Shown: positions 46,279 through 58,407 of the stretch, piece after piece | Layout: every line of letters starts with the position of its first letter | How positions within the stretch are numbered: position 1 is the first letter of the stretch | Source of the DNA: Pogostemon cablin | Lineage: Eukaryota; Streptophyta; Magnoliopsida; Lamiales; Lamiaceae | Direction of reading: 5' to 3' | Length of the DNA stretch: 64,000 bases | NCBI GenBank assembly: GCA_023678885.1 | Contig: CM043013.1 | Span: forward strand, 18,446,791-18,510,790 | Translations under genes and position numbers: made by a program | The notes under the pieces: generated by a model | What the model saw: only the letters and a program-made list of their open reading frames with translations | Database searches by the model: none | What the model was told of the DNA's origin: nothing

Positions 46279-49200
46279 TGTTGATTAGTGTGAAAATCTG
46301 CATGTTTTGGGGTCTGATTTAGCACCTTTTTGTAGAATTATGTTCGTATTTTATCACTAAATGATTAATTTTCATATATTTAAGATATTGGTGCATTTGA
46401 GGTGTTATTTTGTATTTTTAATTGGAAATGGATTAAAAGTACAAAGTTGGAATGGAGAGTGAAATCGTGAAAGAATGCTAAAAAAGCATGTCCTCTTTGG
46501 ATAATTTTTTTAATTTTTGTGGAAGTCAAAACTGATTATGTCATATATGATTGGAAAGCCACAGAAGAGAAGATCATTTTGGCTCAAGAAACACATAAAT
46601 CGAAGTTCAAATGAAAATATTATGATCAAAACGGTGAAGACGTGCAAGCTGTGCAGATCCAGCATGGCTCGTGCCAAATGCGCATGACTCTTTCCCTTTA
46701 AATGTTGGATTTTTTGTGAGATTTTATATTTATAGAGATCTAAGGAAGAGATGATCGCGTGAGCAAAAAAATCACCTCAATTTGAGTTCGGATGAAGAAG
46801 TTATTGTCAAAACCGTGAGGGCATGCAATCTGCCAACGAGTGCCATGTCCCGGTGGCCCAATTTTCGACCAGTTCATGTATTTGATATGAAAAAAATCCT
46901 ATTTTAAGGTGGAATCGAATTTTATGAGCCTTCAACTATAAAAAGAACTCTTGGGGAGATCCAAACATAGCTCTCCATAACTATTCATTACTTTTCACAT
47001 TCTTCCCTGCCACAATATCGAAATCAAGATTCACCATCCCATCCACCCATCTCGCACTTGGAGAGTTCATCAGTGTTGCCTACTTGAGAAGGAGAATGGA
47101 GAAAATTCAGAACCACGGAGGAAAGAAAGGAGATCTACACCATATCTAAGGTTTTTCTTATTCTTTCTTTCTTACTTTTGAATTATAGACCTATGAGAAT
47201 GTTTTCATCTCTAACCATGTGTGTTGTTTGTAACTGTTGGATTGTATACTAAAAGTCTAGCTTTAGTATGGACAATGTTATAACAATATTTGAAATGAGA
47301 ATCATTGATCAAATGATTGCATCTTATAATTTATTTTATATGCATGATGCAATAGTCCATTTACTTTATACTGTAGATAATATGTTGTGCGACAACACGC
47401 GGAAGATCATATTATCGGTTTCCTTATAAAGTATAAACAGATGCTCACAACTGAGATAGACGGGGACTCTCTATCGGTATGGTTGTAGTGTGGTTTGGTA
47501 TTAGTTTGTCTTGGCTATAGAATCACATTAGTGCACTTGTGTGTATTGAGTAGGACCGCTTGAGATCGTTCGTCTTATACTGACTATATAGTAGAACTTG
47601 ATCTCTGTTATTATGGAAGTTCGTGCTCTTAATCCCTATACAATAACCTCGACACGTAGGACAGTATGAATTTCTTTGATTCATCAATGGGTGAGATTTA
47701 TAAGTATTAAATCAACAAACTCGGTGAGTTGGGAAGTAGTGTTGTATCTATGGTGTGCTGTTGATTGTAGAAGGAATCCATGTCCGTCATAGGTTGATGA
47801 TGTCCCCTTGAGGAGCTCATAAGGTTTATCATGTAAATCTTGCAAGTGGATTAATTTCCGGCATGATAAAAAAGTTGAGTGGTACTACTCTTGGATGAGA
47901 TATTAATTAATTTGAGTTGTCAGTAACTTAATTAATTAATGGACATTGTATATCTTAAACATGGGGAGACTATCGGGCTTATAATAAGAAGGAGCCCAGA
48001 ACATAATTTTTGGGATTGGACGGGTAGTGCAATAATAATATTTTAGTGGACTATATTATTATTATTGGATTTAATTAAAAGCTTTGGGCTAAGCTTGGTT
48101 AATTAAGTTCAATTGAGGCCCAGCCCAATTTCTCCTCCTGGTCCCTGCAGTAGCCCTTATAAATAAGTTATCTCAGTTCCTGTTAACCCTAAGTCAGTGC
48201 CTCATTTGACAGTTAGAAAGAACAGGAGCAGATTGAGAGAATCCTGCGGATTGTTGCCCACACAACAGCAGGATTCAACTTGGGACATACTGCAGAAGAT
48301 TGAGAGGTGGTTCTATGCAACGGATCAACCTCTACATCAACCCAGAAGTACGGTAAACAATTTTATTGCTTCCGCTGTTACTGTTTACCTGCAATCCTAA
48401 ACGTATCACGTTGAACCACACGATCCAATTGCCAACAGTAACACCATAGGCTAGTACTTTTTTTGGATAGTTCTTGGATTTTGAAGGTTTGAATTGTAAT
48501 GAATTGATGACCTAGACTAGGTTGTGGATTTCTGTCATATATTTATTTCATTATTAATGCTTTGATTACGACTTATATTTTTTTCCTTTTATGATCTATC
48601 CTCATTCATGAATATGTCATTGTCTATTCATGCTTGTAATTTTTGCTTTTGTCATAGAGAGATTATATTTGTCTATCTGTTATGGGTAAATGAGATCTAA
48701 CCGTATAACCTTTATTTATTAGAATAATTAATATTTGACATTTAATATATCTATTAATTACCATTCTAGAAGATTTGGTTTCTTAGATTGTTAAGTGGGA
48801 ATTGAAGTTTATTTCTTAAGTACCTATAAAGGAAAGTCTAGTGATCTAGCCTTTAATGGAATTTTGCATGAAGTATCTAGAAAGGGAGTAAGAATTATTC
48901 TTTTGCATCCGAGGGTTTAAACCAAATTCATGTGTTAAGTTTACTTTAAAAAAGAGATTTAACATAATTATGCGATTGCTTTCATAAAATCTGCAGAAAT
49001 TCTAACCATTTGTCTAGTGATTTAATTTGATCAATTTAAACTGGATTTCCTAGAGCTATCTTGTCTTCTCTTGCGTATTATTTTTACTTGCTATTTTATT
49101 ATTTTTAGTATTTATTTTCTAAATCATTAGTTTAATTATTTTCCTTAAACAATCCAGATTTGTCTTAAATTAAAATTGTCATAAATAGAATTTAATAGTG

Positions 49201-49308
49201 AGTTTCAAATTATCTTATGGGTTCGATATTACACTTGGTCACACGGTGAACTACAATTGATTCCCTACACTTGGGGATACCCTTTTAGTGCACACAAATT
49301 AGTGAACA
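46279..49308 (+). mobile_element. Gypsy-type LTR, family A, with nested copia solo LTR
   Basis: Begins TGTTGATTAGTGTGAAAATC and ends AGTGAACA, matching the inverse of the solo LTR at 50048-51958. After removing the nested 1203-bp copia LTR and its duplication, about 1820 bp remain. The 3' signature GGGTTCGATATTACACTTGG lies near 49219, followed by CTACAATTGATTCCCTACAC. No primer site or gag follows; instead a short inverted copy of its own beginning is attached at 49318-49440. Confidence 0.8.
47235..48437 (+). mobile_element. Copia solo LTR with GTAAC target duplication
   Basis: 1203 bp from TGTTGGATTGTATACTAAAA to AATTGCCAACA. GTAAC flanks it at 47230-47234 and 48438-48442. TATA-like TTATAAATAAG near 48155. 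Complete, undamaged ends suggest a fairly young insertion into the older gypsy LTR. Confidence 0.95.
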
Positions 49309-49317
49309 AATTTTTGA

Positions 49318-49440
49318 AATAACACCTCAAATGCGTCAATATCTTAAATATATGAAAACTAATCATTTAGTGCTAAAATACGAACATAAATTTCACAAAG
49401 AGGTACTTAATCGGACCCCAAAACATGCAGATTCTCATAC
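49318..49440 (-). repeat. Inverted copy of the first 125 bp of LTR family A
   Basis: AATAACACCTCAAATGCGTC ... CCCCAAAACATGCAGATTCT is the reverse complement of 46300-46430. It follows the LTR end after about 10 bases. It is either the remaining tip of a second, oppositely oriented LTR or a rearrangement product. Confidence 0.82.
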
Positions 49441-50042
49441 AAATCAAGTGTATTTACCCTCAAGGCAGAAATAATGTTTCTAGCAAGTGGTAAGAAAATG
49501 TTAGAAAAAAGCTAAATAAATGAGTTGTGCCTCATTGAATTGACATTACGATTTATCCTTATTTTTAATGTAACTTAATATAATAGGATTGATAATTTCA
49601 GCATTACTTTTATAGCATCCGATTGATCAGTTATGGAGAAGAAAAGATTGTAATTGTGAATAAAATAAAGTATGTGTTGATTAAATAACAACATAATTAT
49701 TTTTTTAGTTTAATTGACATTTTCCGGAGGTTTAATTATGTAAAGTTTAGATATAAACAATGTATAATTAGGTGACAACAAAAATGGAGATGCCAAGTGG
49801 CCCTTTAAGAAAAAGGGCAAGAGCAAGGATGGTGGAATTAAGTAGCTAGTTCTTCTACATAGGATCAAAAGTTTTGCTACTTTCAATTTTGATATGTTAT
49901 TTCTTTGTTAATTAGATTCTCCAAGTAACATGTATTTTTTATTCTTGAACGCGATGCAGTAATAAAATGGCAGGACATGACATTTCAATTCTATTGATAT
50001 TCTTTAGGATATATGTATTTTAGTAAATGAGAGGATTTTAAT
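49441..50042. other. AT-rich spacer
   Basis: No gene recognised. Confidence 0.5.
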
Positions 50043-50047
50043 ACATA

Positions 50048-51958
50048 TGTTCACTATTTTATGTGCGCTAAATGTGTATCCCCAAGTATAGGGAATCAAT
50101 TGCAGTTCAGCGTGTGACCAAGTCTAATATCGAACACAGAGGATAATTCTAAACTCACTATTTAATCTAATTATGACAACTCTAATTTAAGACAAATCTG
50201 GATTTTTATGAAAATTAATTAAACTAAAGATGCAGAAAATAAATACTAAAAATAATAGAATACCAAGTAAAAATAATATGCAAGTGTTTGAAAAAGAAGA
50301 CAAGATAGCTCTAGGAAATCCAGTTAAAATTGGTCAAATTAAATCACTAAACAATCGGTTCGAATTCCTGCAAATTTTATGAAAGCAATCACACAATTAT
50401 ATTAAATCTCTTTTCTAAAGTAAACTTAACACATGAATCTGGTTTAAACCCTCAGATGCAGAAGAATAATTCTTGCTCCCTTTCTAGGTACTTCATGCAA
50501 AATTTCATTCAAGGTTAGAACACTAGACTTTCCTTTATAGATACTTAAGAAATAAAGTTCAATTCCCACCCAATAATCTAAGAAACCAAATGGTAATTAA
50601 TCGATATACTAAGTGTCCAATATTAATTATTCTAATGAATAAAGGTTATATGGTTAGATCTCATTAACCCATAACAGATAGACAAATATAATCCATTTAT
50701 GACACAAGCAACAATCATAAGCATGAATAAGACAATGACATAATCATGAATGAGGACAGATCATATAAGACAAAAATAAAAATTTTAATTCAAAGCATTA
50801 ATAATGGAATAAATATACTGCAGAAATCTATAACCTAGTCTAGGTCATCAAATTCAATCCAATTTAAACCTTCAACATCCTAAAACTATCCACAAAGTAC
50901 TAGCCCATGGTGTTAGAAGAAACACACATTAGAGTATAAAATATTCCCATAGGTCTATAATTCAAAAGTAAGAAAGAAATAATAAGAAAAACCCTAGATG
51001 TGGCGCAAATCTCCTTTCTTTCCTTTGTGGTTCTGAACCTTCTCCATTCTCCTTCTCAAGTAAGCAACATTGATGAACTCTTCAATGGCGAAATGGATGG
51101 ATGAGATGGTGGATCTTGATTTTGGTATTGTGGTAGGGAAAGGATGTGAAAACTTATGAAGAGTTATCCTTCTGGACTCCCCAAGGACTCCTTTTATAGT
51201 CGAGGACTAATAAATCTCGAATTCTGACTTAAAAGTAGTTTTTTCACGTCAAAAACACGAACGGGCCAAAAAAATACAATTTGGACACGTTGGGACATGG
51301 CACTAGTCGTGCCAGCTATGGCAAGGGTCGTGTTGGCCATGACAAAGGTCATGCCACCCACTCGTGCCACATGTCCGCACGGGTCGTGCCACCCGTTGGC
51401 AGCCTGCGTAATCTCACGATTTTGAACATAACTTTTTCATCCGAACTCCAATTATGATAATTTTTGCGTTCACGTGATCCATTCTCTCTTGACTTTCTAT
51501 AAATATAAAGAAATTATAAAAAAAACTAACATTTGAAGGGCACGAGTCGTACATGAGTGGCACGGGTCGTGCTGGGTCGGCACAGCTTGCGCGACTTTCA
51601 CCGTTTTGATCATAACTTCTTCATTTAAATTCCGATTGACGTGTTTCTTAAGCCAAAATGTTCTTATCTTCTGTACCATTCCAACCATATATCACATGGC
51701 TAGTTTGAACTTCCACAAAAATACAAAAAAATTATGCAAAGAGGACATGCATTTTTTAATATTCTTTCAAGATTTCACTCTTCATTCCAACTTTGCACTT
51801 TTGATCCATTTTCCACCTAAAAACAAGAAATAACACCTCAAATGCACCAATATCTTAAATATATAAAAATTAACCATGTAGTGCTAAAATACGAACATAA
51901 ATTCCACAAAATGGTATTAAATCGGACCTAAAAAACATGCAGATTTTCTCACTAAACA
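50048..51958 (-). mobile_element. Gypsy-type solo LTR, family A, with ACATA target duplication
   Basis: 1911 bp, minus strand, from TGTTTAGTGAGAAAATCTGC (complement of the right end) to ATAGTGAACA (complement of the left end). ACATA flanks it at 50043-50047 and 51959-51963. It includes degenerate GGCACGAGTCGTGCC-type repeats (51300-51400, 51540-51590): the words GTCGTGCCA and GGCACGGGTCGTGC recur several times. Confidence 0.93.
51295..51595. repeat. GTCGTGCCA word cluster within the LTR
   Basis: GTCGTGCC, GGCACGA, CATGCCA and close variants appear at least eight times within 300 bp, split by about 140 bp of ordinary LTR sequence. It resembles in layout, though not in sequence, the GGTCGAA clusters of the Athila-like LTR. 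Confidence 0.6.
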
Positions 51959-51963
51959 ACATA

Positions 51964-52260
51964 CATTTGATTGTTTTTATATTTGTTCAACTAATACATT
52001 TGTTTAAGTATAAAAAGTAGTACAATTATAAGTTAAAACTAATATAATTGACAACTTAACAAAAATTTTGCATTAACGCATGCTAAATTAAATTCATTCA
52101 AGTATAAAATGTAATTTATTTATTAATAAAAACACATACGTTATGAAATGTTGATATCCAGTGCATTTGGGTGTATAAAGTTACTAATATTTATTCAAGT
52201 AATTTATATTAATTTTATTTAATAATGTATTTGTATTTCCTAATAAATGCATTACTTTTT
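51964..52260. other. AT-rich spacer
   Basis: No gene recognised. Confidence 0.5.
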
Positions 52261-53060
52261 TATATTTAGTTGTTCATTAAAAATCTAATACGAAATTCGA
52301 TGACAATTGTATAACTTTTTTATTTATTAGTGCATATATTTTTATTAATAAGTGTATATATTTTGAATGTGTACAATTTAACTATTTATTAAAAGACTAA
52401 CACGAAATTCGCTAAAAATTTACTAACTAATTGTATAAATTTTTATTCATTATTGTATATATTTTTACCAATAAGTGTATATATTTTGAATGTATACAAT
52501 TTAGCATTATTTGAAAACTAACAAGAAATTCGCTACAATTTGTATAAGTTTTTATTCGTTAGTATTTATATTTTTACTAATAAATGTGTATGTTTTGAAT
52601 GTGTTTTATTAAAAAACTAACAAGAAATTCGCTACAAATTGTATAAGTTTTAATTTATTAGTGTATATATTTTTACTAATAAGTGTATATGTTTTAAATG
52701 CATACAATTTATGAAAACAAACAAGAAATTGGCTATAAATTGTATAAGTTTTTATTCATTAGTGTATATATTTTTACTAATAAGTGTATATATTTTGAAT
52801 GTATACAATTTAATTTATAATTAAAAAACTAATAGTAAATTCGCTAAAATTTTACTAACAAATTGCATAAGTTTTTATTCATAGTGTATATATTTTTATT
52901 AATAAGTGTGTATGTTTTGAATGTATATACAATTTAGTAATTTATTAGAAAATTAACAAGAAATCCGCTACAAATTGTATAAGTTTTTATTCATTAGTGT
53001 ATATATTTTTACTAATAAGTGTATATATTTTGAATGTATACAATTTACATATATATTGAA
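52260..53060. repeat. Minisatellite of about 110-bp units
   Basis: About seven diverged units, with the landmark GAAATTCGCTA (or GAAATTCGATG, GAAATTGGCTA, GAAATCCGCTA) near 52292, 52404, 52514, 52623, 52724, 52832 and 52960. Each continues ATTGTATAAGTTTTTATTCA, TAGTGTATATATTTTTACTA and GAATGTATACAATTTA. A lone related piece lies near 25647-25680. Confidence 0.85.
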
Positions 53061-54779
53061 AAAAAAACTTCAATTTGATAATCAAAATTTAAGTATATAT
53101 TTTTAGTGCAAAATATTTGACAATCAATAATACATATAAGTATAAATAATAATATGCTTAACAAAACTAAAAAAAATATTAGTTAACCAACCTGCACTAA
53201 TACATTTATCATTATAAAGATATATATTAAACATATAAATTACAATTTTTATATACATTAATGCAGAATTAGTAGTACATCTCATTATAAAAAAGTAATA
53301 TATTTATTAAAACAAATTCATACATTTGTGAATTATAATTAATACAATTGGCCATTAACACTATACCATTACTAGGCTTTTTATTCTACTAACTCCGACT
53401 CTCCTCTACAGTCCAGTGAGATATGTTCTTCCAACATTCTCCATATTCTCTTTAAACTCAAGTCATGTTTCTTCACCTTGTATTGAATCCACAACAACAA
53501 TCCCAGAGATCTTTTCCATCAAACGCCCTCAATAAATATTTTCATCCGTACTATAGAATTTGGATTGGATCCACTTTGATTTTAGTTTCAAAATTCAACA
53601 TACAAGTGCCTCATACAACATTTTCATCTATTTCATGCATCATTACCCTTATATGCGCAGGAGTGATAATTCCATTATCGATGCAAGAGTGGAAACAACC
53701 TTGATATATTTACAAACAATCTTTATCTTTACATACAAGTTAAATTTATATTCAAAATTTGAATAGAACTCATGCAAGATTCTATCATTTCTATGATATA
53801 GAAAAGCTCTTGAGTTCATGCCATAAATCTTTTACTATCCTAATAAATGAATGACTTTTTAAAGGAGTATGAGGTTGCAATTGTTTAAAAAGCATACACA
53901 ATAACAGAAGTGTGCAATAAAGAAAATCAAACATCAGACAATTTATAATATCAATGTCCTCTATATATATTCATATGCATAATAATACCTTTTTTCTGCC
54001 TACAAAATACCAACTCAAATATAGTCAATATCTATACTCATAACTCAATCATTTGAAAATCTAGTTATTAGAACATTAGGGAAAAAAAAGGTATGAAAAT
54101 AGTGTCATATCCTATCAAATTATTATAAGAAAATCATAGTTCAATTATTATAAACAACATAATATCTCCTTACATGTTTCAATTCCAACAAAATAATGCC
54201 TAATTCCATTTTTTTCCTCACTCAATAGTTCAAAGTCATTATATCACCAATACTGTTTATAATCAAACTGACCTAACTTGTTTGTTGTTCGTTGCCATCG
54301 CGGAGGAGTAGATAGGACTATTTTTTGGGTGCAGAACATAGTCAACAGTTCCATCATTTGGAGGTGATATTTCCAATCGAACAAATGCTTGTGAATGACG
54401 AGGAAGATGAATTGAAGATTATGATTCTTCAAGCAATATCTCAATTACAAGTGTGAAGTCCTATAGATTGGCTCTTTCTCTAATTTTTTATTTTGCTTAG
54501 GGAGAGAATGAGGACAGATGAAAAGGAGGATGAGAGAGAATGGGAGGGTGAAGGTTAAATTTTATCTTTTATATGACCTTGTTATGATTTGGGTTCACCC
54601 AAGTGCAAAGGTAGATTTTGTGTACTCAGTTGTATTAGATAACAACTCATTTAAAACATTATTATCATGAATCTATAGTATAAATTTGAAAAATAATAAT
54701 GAATTGAGTATAATTTATGTTGCAATTAAAATTTGGAGAACAAATTAACACATGCACACACAATATATACTCCCTCCTT
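53061..54779. other. AT-rich region without recognised genes
   Basis: Short frames at 53465-53704 and 54244-54444 match nothing I recognise. The 54250-54450 segment reads on the minus strand with PPNDGTVDYVLHPKNSPIYS-like residues that could be a decayed gene piece, but I cannot name it. Confidence 0.35.
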
Positions 54780-55290
54780 ATATAGGTAAGGTATCTATTT
54801 TGTCATTTTAGTCTTCCATGCTTAAGGTATCCATTTTTACTTTTCAGCAATAGACCCCACACATAGCCCACTACTCACAACTAATACAACTACTCACTTT
54901 ATAAAAATAATAATGAAAAAATCTCAATTTTGGCCCTGTAACTTTGCTTGAATTCAATTTTGGTCCTTTTACTTTTAACTTTTTTAATTTTAGTCCTTTT
55001 ATATCATTTTTAATACTATGACTTTTATCTTTTTCAATTTTTGATGTTTTGCAAAAAAAATCAAACTTACAAGACTTATAAGTCCTTTAATTTTTGAAAA
55101 ATTTACAAAATGAATAAAATTGAAAAAATAAAAAGTTAATGAACTGAAATTGGTACAAAAGAATAAAATTGAAAAAATTTAAAGTTAAAGGACCAAAATT
55201 GAATTTAACTAAAATTACATGATTGAAATTGATGTTAACTCAAATAATAATATTCCTTAATCCATATGAAAAAAGCAAAGTCAAATTCTC
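54780..55290. mobile_element. Stowaway-like MITE split by another element
   Basis: Left end CTCCCTCCTTATATAGGTAA after TA; interior CCCACTACTCACAACTAATA up to about 54912, continuing after the insertion with AATAATATTCCTTAATCCAT (55247 on). The right end is lost or strongly altered near 55290. Confidence 0.55.
54915..55240. mobile_element. Nested inverted-repeat MITE (CAATTTTGGTCC type)
   Basis: Long imperfect arms: ATCTCAATTTTGGCCCTGTA and AATTCAATTTTGGTCC on the left pair with GGACCAAAATTGAATTTAAC and ATGATTGAAATTGATG on the right. About 325 bp, AT-rich, non-coding. It interrupts the surrounding Stowaway-like MITE. Confidence 0.7.
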
Positions 55291-55539
55291 CTGTGTACCC
55301 TGGTGCTGAACCCACTTTAAGAATTTATACAAAAAAAAAAACATATATATACTAATGAACAAAAAACTTTTAGAACCTACCAATGTTTAGGCTCAGGCTT
55401 TCCTGCTCTAGGCCTTGTAACAACTTCCTATTTGCTACTTCTAAAATCTCAAATTCTTAGTTTTGAGAGTGGAATTTCACACATTTTATGTGTGTACATT
55501 ACACTGTTTTGCTAAGGAAAGTTATTGTTTTTGCATGGA

Positions 55540-57052
55540 ATTATGTACATTTGAGTATTTACACAATTTTGATGCTACTAAGGTGTTTTGTTGAGTTTTG
55601 AAGGGTAAAACAGGATCAAAAGTTCAAAGTTGGAATGAAGAGTGAAAGTGTGAAGGAATGCTGAAAAACACTTGTCCATTTGAATAATTTTTTTGTGTTC
55701 GTGTATAAGTCCAAATTGATCATCTGATATATGATTGGAAAGCCACGGAAGAGAGGATCATTTTGACATAAAAATCACTCAAATCGGAGTCCGTATGAGT
55801 AAGTTATGCTCGAAACGGTGAGATCGCGCAGCTGCCGACGGGAATTTTCGAAAATTTCCGAAAATTAGCCATCTTTCCCATTTCTTGGAGTACAATGCTT
55901 TCCTTATCTCATTCCCTACTCATACCTATATATATTTCACATCATTATTCATAAGAGACGCCACCCATCAAAAAGGGATCACTCCCCATCCATCATCCAC
56001 ATCCATCCCATCATCCATCCACACCGAAGAAGATTCAAGAGTCGTTCAAGAGGGAGATCAATCAATCAAAAAGACGGAGAAAGAATCTGAGACGACGCCA
56101 ACACTAGCGTTTTTCTATTCCTTTCTTTTATTTTCGTTTGTCAAGACTTCTAGTATAACTTTGATAGCCATGAGAGTTGCTTGTATCCCCATGAGCTAAT
56201 TTTCTTTATAGTTTAAGGTTTGAAGGATAGACATAATTGGTTTGATGAACTAGACTGAATATTGTAAATTCACGTTGATTATTATTTTGATTTATTTGAT
56301 TCATCTTGAGACTTTGAAATCATACTTCGTAATGTCTTCATATTAATTTCACGACATCCACTATAATGCTTGATTTATTATGTTAGCTTATGTGCGTTCA
56401 TGATTGGTATTGTCTATCTATTAGGGGTTAAGGTAGTTCCGCTATAAATACTTTAATTCCATGAACTGATAAATCAGATACTTGAATTGTTTAGTGGAAC
56501 AATGCAATTAGACATTCAAGTAGGAAGTGAATAATACCTTGTAGTAGTTTCAGAGAATATCTTGTTCGTCGAACTTACCACCCAGAGGTATTGTTGTTTG
56601 CTTTGATTAGTATCTAGGAATGAGGTTTGGTAATATTCACGCACCTTATGAATTAAACCAGATTATAATATTAGCTTGGAATCGGATCATATCCGGTGAG
56701 ATAACAGGGTTATGTGGTGTATTTTATAAAGTTTGCATGAATGAACAATTGGAGGTCTAGGAATTCAGATTAATTAGTCTATACCGGATTACCTTAGAAC
56801 TGTTGATTCTCTCTTGAATTATCTTAAATCTTTCTTTTGTGATTTTTATTTTATTAGTTATTTAATGTTCAGTATTTAGATAGTAAATTACAACACCTTG
56901 GAAATTGGTTACTTATTTTGATTAAGTTAGTGATTTTGAAGAAGATAATTAGCTGTCATGTGGGTCCGATAATTAAACTTGGTCGCTTGCCACTACAATT
57001 GATATCCTTCACACTTGGGGATTAAATTGAAGTGTGTAAAAAATGCCTATCA
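55540..57052 (+). mobile_element. Decayed gypsy-type LTR, family D
   Basis: 55625-55800 resembles 46436-46620 of family A (AAAGTTGGAATGAAGAGTGA; TGATTGGAAAGCCACGGAAG). The 3' end has GTGGGTCCGATAATTAAACT then CACTACAATTGATATCCTTC and closes near 57052 with AATGCCTATCA. The left boundary is uncertain (between about 55490 and 55545) and no target duplication was matched. No primer site follows. Confidence 0.65.
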
Positions 57053-57272
57053 CTTGGCTTTCAATTTTACAACCCACGATAGCTCTCCTCTTCCTCATCC
57101 TCCTCCTATAGGGTTTGTTTACTTTTAAGCCTCTTCTTACCGATGAAGACGAGTGTGTTGTTTCAATATCTTTAATTAATTTTGATAATCTGTTTGACAC
57201 ACATTCAATGCTTAATTTGATACAGAGATATAAGTTGTGTTAATCCATAATTTGAATAGTGAAAGGAAATAG

Positions 57273-58407
57273 ATGGAGGACTTGTTTGCAAATCTACCAT
57301 CCAAAATTATTATTACAATCCTTTGTAGGCTTCCATTCCGAAGTATTATCTGTTACAAGAGTGTGTGCAAGTCTTGGCTGGCTTTACTCAATACGTCTGA
57401 GTTTATCAATTCCCATCTTCTCAATGCAAGATAAGCCCTGACTGTCTATAGATATGACATGAGATTATATTGTAAGAATATTTTGAATTTGAAGATAGCG
57501 AACGCCATTGCAAACCAGTGAACAAGTTCAATGTCCCTCATTATGAAGAATGGATACATTGTTCATTTAACGGCTTGCTTCTTCTCATGTGAAATAAGGA
57601 TGGTGATTGTGCTACTCTTTATGTATACAATCCTATCACTCGTGAATATATTGACCTTAAACTGAAGAATGTGGGGAATTTTTTTTGAAGAAGTGGTTCA
57701 TGGATTTAGAGCTAGAAGAATAAGCAGGCAACATAAGGTGGTTATATTTAGGATTACACAACAGAAGTTTTTTAATCCAAAAAGTCTTCGAACAGTTGGT
57801 AAACCTGAGCGTGTATATGATGTATATACCATTGGAATAGGATTATGGCGAAGAACATCACATGTTAATGATGTTGCATATGATTTGTGTTCCATCAGGA
57901 CTTTCCCGAATGGCAATCTTCACTGGTTGGTGGAGGATATAAATTACGTCCAACAGCCACAGATCTGTTGTTTTGATCTTGAAACATAACTTTTTAGCAC
58001 TATCTCTTTTTCTACTTTGATGGGATTTAGAAGTAGCTAATATTTGTTAACTCTTATTTCTCAGTGGGGTTGCTTATATTTATGTGATTCCAGTTCTTGT
58101 ATTGGAGTTTCTATCTGGTTGATGAAGGAATACGAGGTTGAGAAATCTTGGACAAAATAGATTTCCATTAGCACTGTTGATCTTAGAGTGGGTTTTATAG
58201 TGGGCAGTTTTACGCAATCAAAGTTTCGAAGATGGCAATGTCTTGATGGCAAAGTACTATAAGCACGGATATGAATTCTCTCTGTACTACTCAAACAAAG
58301 ACAAGATTTTGTAGAAGTTGGAGTTGTTTAAATGTCATTCTTTTCAAGATACGTTCAATTACACACCGATTTTTCTTTCGCGTAAGAGTTTGGGAAAGAG
58401 ATTGTAA
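57273..58407 (+). pseudogene. F-box protein pseudogene (F-box plus FBA domain)
   Basis: The ATG at 57273 opens the F-box: MEDLFANLPSKIIITILCRL and PFRSIICYKSVCKSWLALL. F-box proteins recruit targets to SCF ubiquitin ligases through Skp1. A TAA at 57432-57434 cuts it after 53 residues. Decayed FBA (F-box associated) sequence follows: GFRARRISRQHKVVIFRI and FPNGNLHWLVEDI (57700-57990), then CDSSSCIGVSIWLMKEYEVE (58080-58160) and EDGNVLMAKYYKHGYEFSLY (near 58230). The last part ends at a TAA at 58405. At least four frame changes and several stops show it is dead. The original protein was roughly 370-380 residues, single exon. Confidence 0.87.
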
